Positions 43,926 through 53,229 of a DNA stretch of 64,000 bases are shown piece after piece. Both the position numbers and the translations under genes were made by a program. Every line of letters starts with the position of its first letter. Position 1 is the stretch's first letter. Location: NCBI GenBank assembly GCA_038750655.1, contig JBCDGZ010000004.1, positions 61,632-125,631 of the forward strand, read 5' to 3'. Source of the DNA: JBCDGZ01 sp038750655 (GTDB lineage: Bacteria; Bacteroidota; Bacteroidia; Chitinophagales; Saprospiraceae). The notes beneath the pieces were generated by a model. That model had not been told where the DNA came from. It saw only the letters and a list, made by a program, of their open reading frames with translations, and searched no databases.

Positions 43926-44633
43926 TTAGAAGTTGACGCCGATGAAGACCTTTAGCTGTCCAACATTGCTGAGTCCCCAGGGGGCCTGCTCCCGGAAAAA
44001 ATCGGTGATGGCTTCCGAAGGACTGCTGATTCTAGTTGGCCCCAGCCCGTAACCGTAGTTAGCACCGATAGTGAGGTATTCAATGCGCAGCAGATAACCG
44101 ATGCTGAGGAAGAAGCTTTGACTATTGATGTGATGACTATCGAAGAGCTGCCCGTTGTGATCAAAGCGGGCATACAGCTCGGAATGCTGGTATTGAAAGC
44201 CGGGGGCGAAGTACAGTCCAGACAACACAGGGAGGTCCATCTTCTTGGGCAGCCGATCGATGTACCGACGGTTGAAATCATAACAGCCTCCTTCTTGCTG
44301 AGGACCGCTGGTGGGCCAATCTTTGGACGGAATAATTTGAATTCTATTGGCACCACCAAAGAGGAAAAAGCGAACTTCGGTGGTGTAGGCGCGGCTCCGC
44401 AGCTCATACTGGAAGCCATCCTGATCAAAGGTATGGCGATAGAAGCTGACATCGCTGTACAGCCCTACGGGCTCGATGAGGTGGAGGTGCAGACCGATGT
44501 TGGGTTGGTTGTTGGTAAAGTCATTCCAGTTGACAGTCACATCGCCAATTTGCGCCTGACTAGAGGGCAGGCAAAAAAGGCTTACAACGATACAGAGGAG
44601 AAAATGGGAGATTTGAATTTTCAATTGAGCCAT
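43926..44633 (-). CDS. Small outer-membrane beta-barrel protein
   Basis: 235 residues: signal peptide (LPSSQAQ), then alternating amphipathic strands (NIGLHLHLIEPVGLYSDVSFYRHTF, LSGLYFAPGFQYQHSELYARF, FFLSIGYLLRIEYLTIGANYGYGLG) ending in a phenylalanine strand (VGQLKVFIGVNF). This is the pattern of an eight- to ten-strand barrel of unknown role. It lies between the lipoprotein and caspase-like genes and is probably monocistronic; a strong terminator of the caspase-like gene lies upstream of it. Confidence 0.72.
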   Translation of the reverse strand: MAQLKIQISHFLLCIVVSLFCLPSSQAQIGDVTVNWNDFTNNQPNIGLHLHLIEPVGLYSDVSFYRHTFDQDGFQYELRSRAYTTEVRFFLFGGANRIQIIPSKDWPTSGPQQEGGCYDFNRRYIDRLPKKMDLPVLSGLYFAPGFQYQHSELYARFDHNGQLFDSHHINSQSFFLSIGYLLRIEYLTIGANYGYGLGPTRISSPSEAITDFFREQAPWGLSNVGQLKVFIGVNF

Positions 44634-44756
44634 GATAATTAAATTTTGGTGTTACAAATTGTAGCGCTATTATTTAGGATATGTTTGGAGGTAGTCATAT
44701 ATCCTTAGCGTCTATCATTAATGCTCACTGGCTACGGTTTGTCAGGGTAAATGAGA

Positions 44757-44790
44757 AAGAAAAAAGCCAGCACTGAGGGCAGCACTGGCT
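44757..44790 (-). terminator. Strong terminator after the caspase-like gene
   Basis: On the reverse strand AGCCAGTGCTG and CAGTGCTGGCT form an 11-bp stem (two wobbles) around CCCT, followed at once by TTTTTTC. It starts 27 bases past the caspase-like gene stop. Confidence 0.9.
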
Positions 44791-44816
44791 AAGGGAGGTA
44801 TTGTTGGGAGTGTGTT

Positions 44817-47741
44817 TTAATATTGACGGGTGGACACTGCTGTACCATCCATATTTTTACTGCTCAGGACAGGATTTTGTGCAGGCTCTTGTTTTTCTAA
44901 TATTTCTCTACAAATGCGGAACATCTCGTTGATGCTAAGGACACGATCATTATTGAGCGCCATATCTTCTTGAGCATATGGATAATTATTCAATTGCTCC
45001 AGACATTCGCCTGTAAAGGCACAAATTAGTGCTTCGATAAAGTGAGAATGTGTAGCCTTTTGGGTTCCATCTTCCTTCACGGCCCAAGCACTTCCTCTAG
45101 TAGAGGCCATGATGTAGAGTTGATTAGGAACGGCTGATTTGATGGTATCGCTTGCGGTAATATCTTCGATGCAAGGAATGGCTTTTATCTCTCCATCCAT
45201 TTGCTCAGTAATTGCATCACTTTGGCAAGCATCGACTAGTGCGATGAGCTTACGGCAATTGGATGCTATTAAATGGACAAGGATATTTTTTTCAAAATTA
45301 ACCATGTTGCTGGTATCCACATGATTATTTACCATGTTGCTGGTATCCATATGATTATTATACACGTTTTTCTCATCTTTGAATTCCGCAGGATAGATGT
45401 AAAAATGATGATTAGCTTCTGCTATTGTAATTCCGTGTGAGAAACTGAGAAAAATTATACGATGGTAGTTCTCGATCTCAAACCATTCGGGGTCTTGACT
45501 AATACTTGCAAAGTAAAATTCAAGGGCTTCTTTGTGGGTATCGCAAGAATCTTTTAAAATAATGGGATGAAGGTCACTGTAAATGCGATCCAGCTTTTGC
45601 GTATCCGTCTGTTCTTCCAGAAAATCTTTCAACGTTTCTATTCTTGCATACAATGCGGAATCGATGTTCTCATAGGGAATGCTCAGTTGAACGAAATGCA
45701 CCGGAGGAGGCTCATATTGAATGTGAATGGGCGATGATTTCCAACCGGTATCCAAGTAGAGTTGAATGGTATTGAGGCCTTCTTTTAGCCTAATTTTGCA
45801 AATGTAGATATGGGAATCATCTGACGAAATGACTGCACTTTGCACTTTCGTTGCTAATTGTTGGTAATTACTATGGTATCCATCAAGCTTAATGTCAATT
45901 TTAAAATGAGAGGTATCGAGTGGCCGACTAACAGCTACTTTAGCTCGTAGAACAATGTAGTCATCATAAATCTTATATCCACTAGCCAGGCTATCTTTAG
46001 TATCCTTCGAATAGCCTGCCCACTCAATAAGATAAGAGGAGCTGGATGGACAATTATAGTCTCCGGCGTTGGGGCCGTGAGGGATGTCTAGCCAGTCTGG
46101 AGAGTCCTCCGGGATGTAGTAATCTTCTTCGGGGGAGGGGCGATAGGCCGTGTAGGGGAGGATGCGTTTGAGATGAGCAATGGCATCATGGTTGTTGTAT
46201 TGATCCTCCCAAAGTACCGTATATAAAGTGCATTCTTCGGGGGCGAAGAAGGGACCAATTTGGTATTTGAATACCACACTTCTGGTTTGGCCCGGAGGGA
46301 TAGAATCGATGGGAAGTACTTCCCGACCAATGGGTTCTACCATATAGGGAGGATTGAGGCGAACCTGAACATCATAAGCCGTTGTATCACCAAAGTTGTG
46401 GACATTGGCGCGGAGTTCAAGCGGTACTTCCCGCTCGACGGGACTAAGCACGACCGGTTGATCTCCGTACACAAAAGCCAAGACGGGCACAGGAATTCGC
46501 GCGGCCTCCGGCAGCCCCACTCTCAATAACCAACCGTCCTCCTTCCGCTTCCCTCTATTCCCCATCGCTCCCGCCAGTAATAAATCCTCGTTGCTCGTCA
46601 GCGCCAGCTTCCGCAGCACACCCTGCTGGCCCCTCAAATCATAGCGTTGATAATCAAACAGCCATTCTGCCAGCTGATAATCTGGGGTCAGGCGAAAGAA
46701 CAAGGGATTATCTTGAAACGAAGCATCTCGCGGAAAAGAATGAGTATACCCGACAATAAAGTAGTCCCCCTGCTTTGATCGAATAATATCCATCGCCGTG
46801 TCCTGCCCCCAACCTCGGTAACTGAGCACCTTCTTTCTTTTGCCTTTGGCCCGATCGACTTCCCAGACCACAATATCCTGATCCTGCTCTCCATACTGGT
46901 TGCCGACGATAAGAAAGCGGCGGTCCCCCGTTCCAGTGATGCCCACCGCCTCCCCTTGCTGATCGAGGCTCAGTGTCCTGGGGGCGGCGTAGCCTGGTTC
47001 GAAGACTTGATCCAGGGGGAGGGCGAGGAAGAAGGGCTGTGCTGCTCTGCGGCTTTGCTGGCTTCCGCAGATACCGATCCAGTTGCCCTGCCGCGTAGCG
47101 GCCCGGAGAGAATAGCGTTGGGTGCTGCTTCCTTGCAGGTATTCCGCTACAAAGCGGTTGTCCTGTTGGAAGCGGTAGAGCCAGAGGCTGTCCGATCGTT
47201 CGCCTACGGCGAGGTAGTGCCCTTGCGGGAGTGCGATGAGGCCGACCAGGCGGGCAGAGCCCTCATTGGCCATCAGTCGCTGCCATTGCAGCTCCCCTTG
47301 GGCGTTGAGTTTGAATAGCCAGGCGTAGCCCTCCTTGCGGAAGGGATGGCGCGCGTCTTGGCCACCTTGGGTCTGGCCGACCACTAGATAGCCGCCGTCT
47401 GTGGTGGTGCAGACCTCAAAGACGGTTTCATGGTTCGGCCCGCCGAGTATGATCGAGCGGGGGGCCTGCCCCCGCTGTCTTTGCTCGGGGCTGAGCAGGG
47501 TAATGAGGGCATCGGTATTTTTCTTGTTGATGCTAATACTGCCCACTCCGATGATGTCGCCGTTGGCGGCTTCGGCGCAGGCATTCAGCCCATCCGTTTT
47601 GAGCAGTTCTGTTTGTAGACTCCATTTGATTTGATAGGGGAGGGTGGTGTAGGGTAGTTTGCCGTCGCTATCGATCTGGCCATAACTGTGGTAGCCCACG
47701 AAGGAGCAAAGCAGCAGGGTTAATAATAGGTGTTTGTACAT
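44817..47741 (-). CDS. Secreted protein with C-terminal caspase-like (C14) domain
   Basis: 974 residues: signal peptide (SYG), a repeat-rich beta region about 30-420 (GGPNHETVFEVCTTTDGGYLVVGQTQGG...GDYFIVGYTH), an Ig-like domain (VPLELRANVHNFGDTTAYDVQVRL, about 430-510), a linker, and a caspase-like domain from about 690. Candidate dyad: His769 (FLSFSHGI) and Cys839 (ALVDACQSD, with the DAC motif of metacaspase-like enzymes). The N-terminal part is GC-rich, the caspase part AT-rich. A 30-base tandem duplication (45301-45360) repeats NNH-DTSNMV between the dyad residues. It follows an anti-sigma-like gene by four bases, itself after a sigma-like gene. Activity is not proven. Confidence 0.82.
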   Translation of the reverse strand: MYKHLLLTLLLCSFVGYHSYGQIDSDGKLPYTTLPYQIKWSLQTELLKTDGLNACAEAANGDIIGVGSISINKKNTDALITLLSPEQRQRGQAPRSIILGGPNHETVFEVCTTTDGGYLVVGQTQGGQDARHPFRKEGYAWLFKLNAQGELQWQRLMANEGSARLVGLIALPQGHYLAVGERSDSLWLYRFQQDNRFVAEYLQGSSTQRYSLRAATRQGNWIGICGSQQSRRAAQPFFLALPLDQVFEPGYAAPRTLSLDQQGEAVGITGTGDRRFLIVGNQYGEQDQDIVVWEVDRAKGKRKKVLSYRGWGQDTAMDIIRSKQGDYFIVGYTHSFPRDASFQDNPLFFRLTPDYQLAEWLFDYQRYDLRGQQGVLRKLALTSNEDLLLAGAMGNRGKRKEDGWLLRVGLPEAARIPVPVLAFVYGDQPVVLSPVEREVPLELRANVHNFGDTTAYDVQVRLNPPYMVEPIGREVLPIDSIPPGQTRSVVFKYQIGPFFAPEECTLYTVLWEDQYNNHDAIAHLKRILPYTAYRPSPEEDYYIPEDSPDWLDIPHGPNAGDYNCPSSSSYLIEWAGYSKDTKDSLASGYKIYDDYIVLRAKVAVSRPLDTSHFKIDIKLDGYHSNYQQLATKVQSAVISSDDSHIYICKIRLKEGLNTIQLYLDTGWKSSPIHIQYEPPPVHFVQLSIPYENIDSALYARIETLKDFLEEQTDTQKLDRIYSDLHPIILKDSCDTHKEALEFYFASISQDPEWFEIENYHRIIFLSFSHGITIAEANHHFYIYPAEFKDEKNVYNNHMDTSNMVNNHVDTSNMVNFEKNILVHLIASNCRKLIALVDACQSDAITEQMDGEIKAIPCIEDITASDTIKSAVPNQLYIMASTRGSAWAVKEDGTQKATHSHFIEALICAFTGECLEQLNNYPYAQEDMALNNDRVLSINEMFRICREILEKQEPAQNPVLSSKNMDGTAVSTRQY
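45301..45360. repeat. 30-base tandem duplication inside the caspase domain
   Basis: Two adjacent 30-base units differing at two positions (20th and 30th). They add ten residues in frame (NNHMDTSNMV / NNHVDTSNMV) between the His769 and Cys839 segments, probably in a surface loop. Confidence 0.9.
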
Positions 47742-47745
47742 GATT

Positions 47746-48642
47746 TTATTGATTGAAGGAGTTGTATAAATTCAGGGCTTCCTTTTTGTACAGCGTACAG
47801 TTTTCGGAAAAAACACCCATATCATCGCAATCGATTTGCAGCAGTTGACGCAGTAGCGCACCGGCCGCCATTTGGTTATTGAGCCTAGCGTAGCACAGTG
47901 CTTTGAAATAAGTAACTTCCCAGGGGCTGATCATTTGGGAAACGGGAACATCGAAGAGCTTTTCTTCGAAGATGTACAGGGCTTCTCGGATTTGTGCCTC
48001 GCTGGGTTGATCCAATTGTAGTAGACTGTATGCTCTGAGGAACAAAGCATTTCTGGCCGTCGAGTCGTGGGTGATTAGAAAAAAAGTATCCGAATGTAGA
48101 ATAGCTTGTGAATAGTCTTCCTCCTTCAAGCTATTGAGCAAATTCTGCATAACTTCTTTGGTCGATGTACCACCATTGAGTTCGTGGACCCGGCCGTAAT
48201 AGTCTTGGAGTTTGTCAATCTTGAAAGATTGATTATCGGCAATGGGGAGTGGTATCCGCGAGTAAGTGGTATCCAGGTCTTTATCTGGAGGTGTTTGATA
48301 ATTCAAATAGAATAAGCTAAGCGCAATAACAAGCAACGCAGCTATACCTGTTAGCACCCAAGTTCTAGAGTGATCTGGTTTTTGAGGTTTTTTTTCGTTC
48401 TCCAACTCCTTCGCCACTTGTTGCGTCGCTTCCCGCCAGGAGGCTTCAAAAAGCTGCTCCTCTCTTTCGCTGAGTGTTTCATCAACCAGATAACGTGCCA
48501 CTTGTAGTTGTTCCACCTCTTGATCGTAATCTTTACGCAGCTCCACATCCGTGAAGAGGTCCAGTTCGAATTGTTCTTTTTCCTGCCCCGTCATTTTGTG
48601 GTTCAGGTAAAGCTGAATTCGATTAAAATTATTATGGTTCAT
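47746..48642 (-). CDS. Anti-sigma-like membrane protein with periplasmic helical repeats
   Basis: 298 residues: N-terminal helical domain like that of Bacteroidota anti-sigma factors (IQLYLNHKMTGQEKEQFELDLFTDVELRKDYDQE), one membrane helix (WVLTGIAALLVIALSLFYLNY, about 94-114) and a C-terminal helical part with TPR-like character (NALFLRAYSLLQLDQPSEAQIREALYIFEEKL; VTYFKALCYARLNNQMAAGALLRQLL). It is placed between a sigma-like gene (49 bases upstream) and the caspase-like gene (four bases downstream). It may link an outside signal to the sigma-like protein. No experimental family is known to me. Confidence 0.7.
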   Translation of the reverse strand: MNHNNFNRIQLYLNHKMTGQEKEQFELDLFTDVELRKDYDQEVEQLQVARYLVDETLSEREEQLFEASWREATQQVAKELENEKKPQKPDHSRTWVLTGIAALLVIALSLFYLNYQTPPDKDLDTTYSRIPLPIADNQSFKIDKLQDYYGRVHELNGGTSTKEVMQNLLNSLKEEDYSQAILHSDTFFLITHDSTARNALFLRAYSLLQLDQPSEAQIREALYIFEEKLFDVPVSQMISPWEVTYFKALCYARLNNQMAAGALLRQLLQIDCDDMGVFSENCTLYKKEALNLYNSFNQ

Positions 48643-48691
48643 TTTTATTTTTTTAAGATGTTAGAATAGGAATGTCTACTTCTTCGACTGT

Positions 48692-49696
48692 TCAGTCCTC
48701 GGTAATAATGGGCGAAAGAAATTTGCACAGTAGCTTATGATCCTCTAGGGCTCTGGATAAATTATTGTAGCGGCCATGCACGGAACTATCGACGATGATG
48801 GCTCCATAATGGGGCAGCCGACGCAGGGCCACCTGCAATGCGATTTCTAAATTGTCAGTGTGAATGGGTTCTTTTTTTACCTTAACTGCTGCTGGAAATT
48901 TCACCGCTTGCTCATTGGCAATTACGATGTCCCAACTGTAGTTTTGTGCAACAAGTAAGGTCATGGTACTGCAACGGTTACCTCGGCATTGGCCGATGAA
49001 GAGGACACGCTTTTTGAGAATGGCATCAATGGAATTGAAGAATTGCCGCAGGCTGTACTCAAGGCCATCGTAAATGGTCAAGCCGATATAGGGGCAGTTG
49101 ATACTGATTTTAATGCCGTAAAGAATATCTTCGATGATGGGGTAGTGGGGAGGTGGTAAAATGCGGCCCAGTCTTCCTAGCAATTCATAGACAGCTGTTC
49201 TCGCTGCACCGGGCGTTCTATTAATTTCCATTTCCTCGAAAATATCCTTCCAGCTTTTGCCGTCTCGCTTTCTGGCGATCAACATTTTTAGCCGTTCTCG
49301 TTCTTTAGGAATATCCAGCCGCTGTAGGATGCTAAAGTAATTCAATCTGGTATACAGCCTTCTAAAGTATTCGGGGCTTTCGAGTAGGGCGGCATCAATT
49401 TCAATTTCTTTAGTATCATTAGCCATTGATTCATTTGGCATTTTTGAAATCAGCTCAGATAACAATTGATTTTTTTTCCATTTTTCTCGATTTTCATGCA
49501 TTTGTCGCTTACGAGCAACGCCATAGATAAAGACGGAAGGTTTGCAGGTCAGCTTGAAGTCTCTCCTTGTTTTTTCGTAGACAATTCTAGCAGTTTCTGC
49601 CAAGACATCTTCATCAAAAACAAAACGGTATTTCTTTTGGAAGGCTTCTAGTTCCTTAGCCCAGTTGATATTACTGTTGGCGGGTTGTTGTACCAT
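48692..49696 (-). CDS. Sigma-like regulator with an added C-terminal domain
   Basis: 334 residues. An N-terminal segment (VLAETARIVYEKTRRDFKLTCKPSVFIYGVARKRQMHENREKWKKN) resembles ECF region 2, and ARKRDGKSWKDIFEEMEINRTPGAARTAVYELLGRLGR (about 155-192) resembles the region 4 helix-turn-helix. The match is weak and lacks several usual residues. A C-terminal domain of about 130 residues (VLFIGQCRGNRCSTMTLLVAQNY...YGAIIVDSSVHGRYNNLS) is not recognised. The operon with an anti-sigma-like gene is the main support. It could also be a DNA-binding regulator unrelated to sigma factors. Confidence 0.6.
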   Translation of the reverse strand: MVQQPANSNINWAKELEAFQKKYRFVFDEDVLAETARIVYEKTRRDFKLTCKPSVFIYGVARKRQMHENREKWKKNQLLSELISKMPNESMANDTKEIEIDAALLESPEYFRRLYTRLNYFSILQRLDIPKERERLKMLIARKRDGKSWKDIFEEMEINRTPGAARTAVYELLGRLGRILPPPHYPIIEDILYGIKISINCPYIGLTIYDGLEYSLRQFFNSIDAILKKRVLFIGQCRGNRCSTMTLLVAQNYSWDIVIANEQAVKFPAAVKVKKEPIHTDNLEIALQVALRRLPHYGAIIVDSSVHGRYNNLSRALEDHKLLCKFLSPIITED

Positions 49697-50073
49697 ATTT
49701 CTTGATTTTTATTTAGAGTTGGAGGATTTTTATTTTATCCCTTTTGAGTTCGAGTTGCGTTTTCTGCTAAGTGGTGCGGTGGTTATTTAGTCTGAGCTCC
49801 TGCCAAGGGACACGGCGATTATCCTCCCTTTTGTAGTACTGTCAGTGTCCTCTGCGAGAGACACTGCCTTGACAACGCTCCTTCCTCTCGTAAGAAGTTT
49901 AGCCACGATAGATAGGGGGGATAAACAAAGGAGGAGCCATGCCCTCCGAAGGAGGACACCGCGAAGTGAATTTGATTTTTCATAAGTAATGAATTAGTGA
50001 ACAATTGATTGTTTAGGGATATATGCCTGTGGAGTGGAGATTGTCAGGGTTTTTGAGGGAGGCACGGAAAAAA
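49697..50073. repeat. Spacer holding repeat family B, second copy
   Basis: The 377-base spacer contains CCTGCCAAGGGACACGGCGA (49797-49816) and then a 32-base segment (49828-49859) identical to 33753-33784. Here the segment continues into GACACTG, creating a hairpin CAGTGTC-CTC...GAG-GACACTG (49842-49865). A further block to about 49970 (GGAGGAGCCATGCCCTCCG, an inverted GGAGG/CCTCC pair) may belong to the same element. A 61-codon reverse ORF here is not supported as a gene. Confidence 0.75.
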
Positions 50074-51072
50074 TTAATCGCGTTTTTTCTTTTTCTGCTT
50101 TTTCCCAGCGTAGACTAAGCTCAGATTAAAAGAGCTTAGTATCTCTCTTCTCGCGATATTGATCTGCTCCCATCCAATACCCAACATCAATAACTTATTC
50201 CTATGCCATCCAACACCAACATCAACTCCCCAGGTGGGCAAGTCATTTCGAGTCCAGTTGCCGCCAATCCATAGCCCCCATTTATCATCTTCATAAGATG
50301 TTGAGATCGGCCTGTAATATCGAGTGCTAATATTGAGTTGAGCGGCCTGGGTCTCGATCCAGCTGTAAAGGAGCTGGGTTTGCAGATAGCCGTAACTGTT
50401 AATTCCCATGATGTGAGTGAGGTGAAGGTAATGATGGGGAATCTGTTGGGTAGAGGCTTCCGAGGGATGGTCTGCTCTAAAATTAAAGGAACGTATGGCA
50501 ATCTGGGAGTAGCCTCCTGCCAGGGTATGTTTTTCATTGATTTTACGATGGACAGATACGCCTGCGCTAAAGTTGATCTTGAGGCGGTCTCGTTCAGTAT
50601 TTAGCAAAATCTTGTCCCCAGGGTGGAAGGGATTAAAAGTGGCTCGTTCAATAGTTTGCCAGATAAGCCCGGGTTGAAAACCTAATGAGATGCTACCTTC
50701 TGAGAGGCTTTTGCCGAGACGATGTCGCAGTGCAATTCGAGGATTGAATGATCGCGTTATGATAGGTTGAGTGTGTTGGTTTAAAAAGTGAAAACCGAGG
50801 GCTATCCGAGAGGTCTTCCCTCTTTTCCTATTCAACATCTCACCATTAATAAATAGATTTTCTACACTCGGCTCTCTATCATCCGACCACTGTTGTTCTG
50901 TAGAGGCACTGATGAAACGATGGTAATTTTGGGTTAAGAAGGGGGTAGGAATACCTCCCGGAAGGATAGAATGAATCAAAGCACTGCGTCGAGGAAAATT
51001 AGCATCCTGCTGGGCAGAACTATTGTTTGACAAAAAGAGAAATAGGCTTAGGAAGAGGAGAAATTTTTTCAT
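50074..51072 (-). CDS. PorP/SprF-family outer-membrane protein
   Basis: 332 residues: signal peptide (NNSSAQQ), then repeated amphipathic strands (RIALGFHFLNQH, SLGFQPGLIWQTI, HTLAGGYSQIAIRSF, YGYLQTQLLYSW, GLWIGGNWTR, VDVGVGWHRNKLLMLGIGW) and a basic tail KKQKKKKRD. This is the style of PorP/SprF barrels, which pair with surface proteins carrying the gliding-motility C-terminal domain in the type IX system. It starts 19 bases after such a gene (51092-53173), supporting the pairing. Its N terminus diverges from the typical family, so the call rests partly on context. Confidence 0.75.
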   Translation of the reverse strand: MKKFLLFLSLFLFLSNNSSAQQDANFPRRSALIHSILPGGIPTPFLTQNYHRFISASTEQQWSDDREPSVENLFINGEMLNRKRGKTSRIALGFHFLNQHTQPIITRSFNPRIALRHRLGKSLSEGSISLGFQPGLIWQTIERATFNPFHPGDKILLNTERDRLKINFSAGVSVHRKINEKHTLAGGYSQIAIRSFNFRADHPSEASTQQIPHHYLHLTHIMGINSYGYLQTQLLYSWIETQAAQLNISTRYYRPISTSYEDDKWGLWIGGNWTRNDLPTWGVDVGVGWHRNKLLMLGIGWEQINIARREILSSFNLSLVYAGKKQKKKKRD

Positions 51073-51091
51073 GTTATTAGAGGGGATTAGG

Positions 51092-53173
51092 TTATCGAAT
51101 AATGCTTACTTGTCCGTAAAAGGGCTTTTGCTCACCCACTTTGAAGTGATAATGATAGACCGCCGTGGGCAGGCCCCCGCCGTCCCAATCGTTTTGATAA
51201 TCTTGTTGATCAAAGACCACGTTTCCTCGCGAATTGAAAATGATCAACCGATTGTCTTCAAAGCCCGGGAGCTTATTGTGGATGCCAGGGATGATGAACG
51301 TATCATTGAATCCATCACCATTGGGCGTGACGACATCCGGGATTTTATTGTCATCCCTTGGTCGTGGAACGACATGGATTCGTACGGTAGCGATGTCCGA
51401 ATAGACACAGTCTTCATTGACCAATTGGTATTGAAAAAAGTCTTCGCCGGGGCAGGAATCAAAGCGTTGGTAGCGCCAGATAATGCCAGTGGTCGTATCG
51501 AACTGCATTTCGCCCTGGGTGGGCGGTGTGACGATTTCGAGGTGCCACTCTTGCAGGAAGCGAAGGCTGTCGCTGAGGGGTACCTCTAGCCGCTTGCCGT
51601 TAGGAAGGTGGTCGATGATGGTAAAGGTCGTATCGGAGAGGGCGAACTCAGGTTGGTAGAAGACTTCGATGGTATCGGTGGCATTGAGGTCGCGGCAGGA
51701 CTCGTGCAGTAGGTACCAGACGATGGTATTGTTGCCGGGTTGTAGGTCGCGGACGGTGGTGGCGGCAGCGGTGGTATCGTCGAATGTTGCGGGGCTACCA
51801 GGGCTGTTCCAGAACCCGGTGGTGAAGGGGGCGGTGTTGGCTTGGATCATCAGCTCGGGTTGGCAGGTGAAGGTGGCCTCGGCCTCGGCGATGGCGACGA
51901 CATCGGTGGGGTAGTATTGGAGGCTGATTTCGATGATCGAGTCACAGCCGTTGTCGGCGAGGCCGGAGTAGATGATGGTATCTGTTGGATTGTCGGCGTC
52001 GTAAACAAGGGGGCCTGTGCCGTTGGGATGATCGAAGTGGAGGCTTTGGCCTTCGCAGAGGAAGGTGTCTCTCAGGTTGAGGACGCCGGGGAGGCAGGGT
52101 TTGATGGTGATGGGGTGGCTGTAGAGGGTGAGGAAAGGGTCTGTACCATCAACACTATCGATAGCACTAGTGTCTGGGGGAATAATTGTGTTCGTAATTG
52201 TACAAGTGTATCTTCCCGAATCGGCGGGACTTATCTCTTCAATATAAAAGGTATTTACGGTCTCTTGTCTAAGGTGGATTGTATCCTGCTTATACCAGTC
52301 ATATATGTTGGTCGCTACAGTGTCATCTATTTCCAAATCAATTAGCAGGGGATACCCTATGGCAGCGTTGATGCAGGTGTCAACATAGACTTTAGCTTGG
52401 TTGTGGACGTTGAATCTATCCCTCAACTGTTCATTACTATCGAAATGGGGAAGAATATCCTCGAAGGTGAAACGATTACCATCTAGTTGTACATCTAATA
52501 GTCTATTATTACTATCGGTTGGTTTAAAGTCCGGGATTAGGCCAGAGAAATGATTACTATTAGCCGAAAACCTTTTAAGCTGGGGAAAGCTCGCCGCAAT
52601 ATTTTCAGGAATACGCCCACTCAAGTTATTATTTTGTAAAAAGAGCTGCTCCAGTTTACTCAAAGAAAGTAATGACGTTGGAATAGAGTCGCTAAACTCG
52701 TTAGCGTCTAGATAGAGCACCATCAATTCTTGAGAAGGACTAAAATCTGGAAGAGGTCCTGATAACTCATTTTTAGAAAGGATTAAACTCCAAAGCTCAG
52801 GTAATTGAAAGGGACTTGGTAGTTCTCCCTTCAAGTTATTTCCTGTTGGAGTATTAATGTTTTCATTGCAAGGATTCCTAATCGGAAGACTATTGGCGAG
52901 ATTAAGACAACCTATAGTTCCCTCTTCATTCGGGCAGACCCCGTAAAGACAAGTATCACGGACAGGAGTAGGATACCAACCCCATTTCGTCGTCCAATTT
53001 TCGCCATTGGTAGCTATAAAGAATTCAGTTAGAAATTCTTTTTCCAGTAGTTCAACACAGTCTCCTCCGGGGTCACTCCGAGTTGATTTAGAAGCGAGGG
53101 TCGGAGAAGAGTTTTCTGGTTTTAACAATAGAAAAGAAAGGGCTAGGCTAATTAAAATGACAGGATATTTCAT
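51092..53173 (-). CDS. LRR surface protein with gliding-motility-type C-terminal domain
   Basis: 693 residues: signal peptide, an LRR cap (ATNGENWTTKWGW), about six leucine-rich repeats (ELWSLILSKNELSGPLPDFSPSQELMVLYLDANEFSDSIPTSLLSLSKLEQLFLQNNNLSGRIPENI, about 115-230), an Ig-like domain with Cys pair (about 285-345), further beta domains, and the C-terminal domain DDNKIPDVVTPNGDGFNDTF...YGQVSIIR (about 605-693) that marks type IX secretion clients. The LRR part is AT-rich and the following part GC-rich, with the change near 52150. It is immediately ahead of the PorP/SprF gene. An adhesin or binding role is likely. Confidence 0.88.
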   Translation of the reverse strand: MKYPVILISLALSFLLLKPENSSPTLASKSTRSDPGGDCVELLEKEFLTEFFIATNGENWTTKWGWYPTPVRDTCLYGVCPNEEGTIGCLNLANSLPIRNPCNENINTPTGNNLKGELPSPFQLPELWSLILSKNELSGPLPDFSPSQELMVLYLDANEFSDSIPTSLLSLSKLEQLFLQNNNLSGRIPENIAASFPQLKRFSANSNHFSGLIPDFKPTDSNNRLLDVQLDGNRFTFEDILPHFDSNEQLRDRFNVHNQAKVYVDTCINAAIGYPLLIDLEIDDTVATNIYDWYKQDTIHLRQETVNTFYIEEISPADSGRYTCTITNTIIPPDTSAIDSVDGTDPFLTLYSHPITIKPCLPGVLNLRDTFLCEGQSLHFDHPNGTGPLVYDADNPTDTIIYSGLADNGCDSIIEISLQYYPTDVVAIAEAEATFTCQPELMIQANTAPFTTGFWNSPGSPATFDDTTAAATTVRDLQPGNNTIVWYLLHESCRDLNATDTIEVFYQPEFALSDTTFTIIDHLPNGKRLEVPLSDSLRFLQEWHLEIVTPPTQGEMQFDTTTGIIWRYQRFDSCPGEDFFQYQLVNEDCVYSDIATVRIHVVPRPRDDNKIPDVVTPNGDGFNDTFIIPGIHNKLPGFEDNRLIIFNSRGNVVFDQQDYQNDWDGGGLPTAVYHYHFKVGEQKPFYGQVSIIR

Positions 53174-53229
53174 AGATCAATCGTTTGATAGTTAGGTTGG
53201 TATTGGTGTTTGAAGATGTTTTATTAGGC

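Noticed and set aside
49819..50004. 61-codon reverse ORF in the family B repeat
   Set aside because: It covers repeat sequence and its composition follows the repeat rather than a protein; the other copy does not keep the frame.
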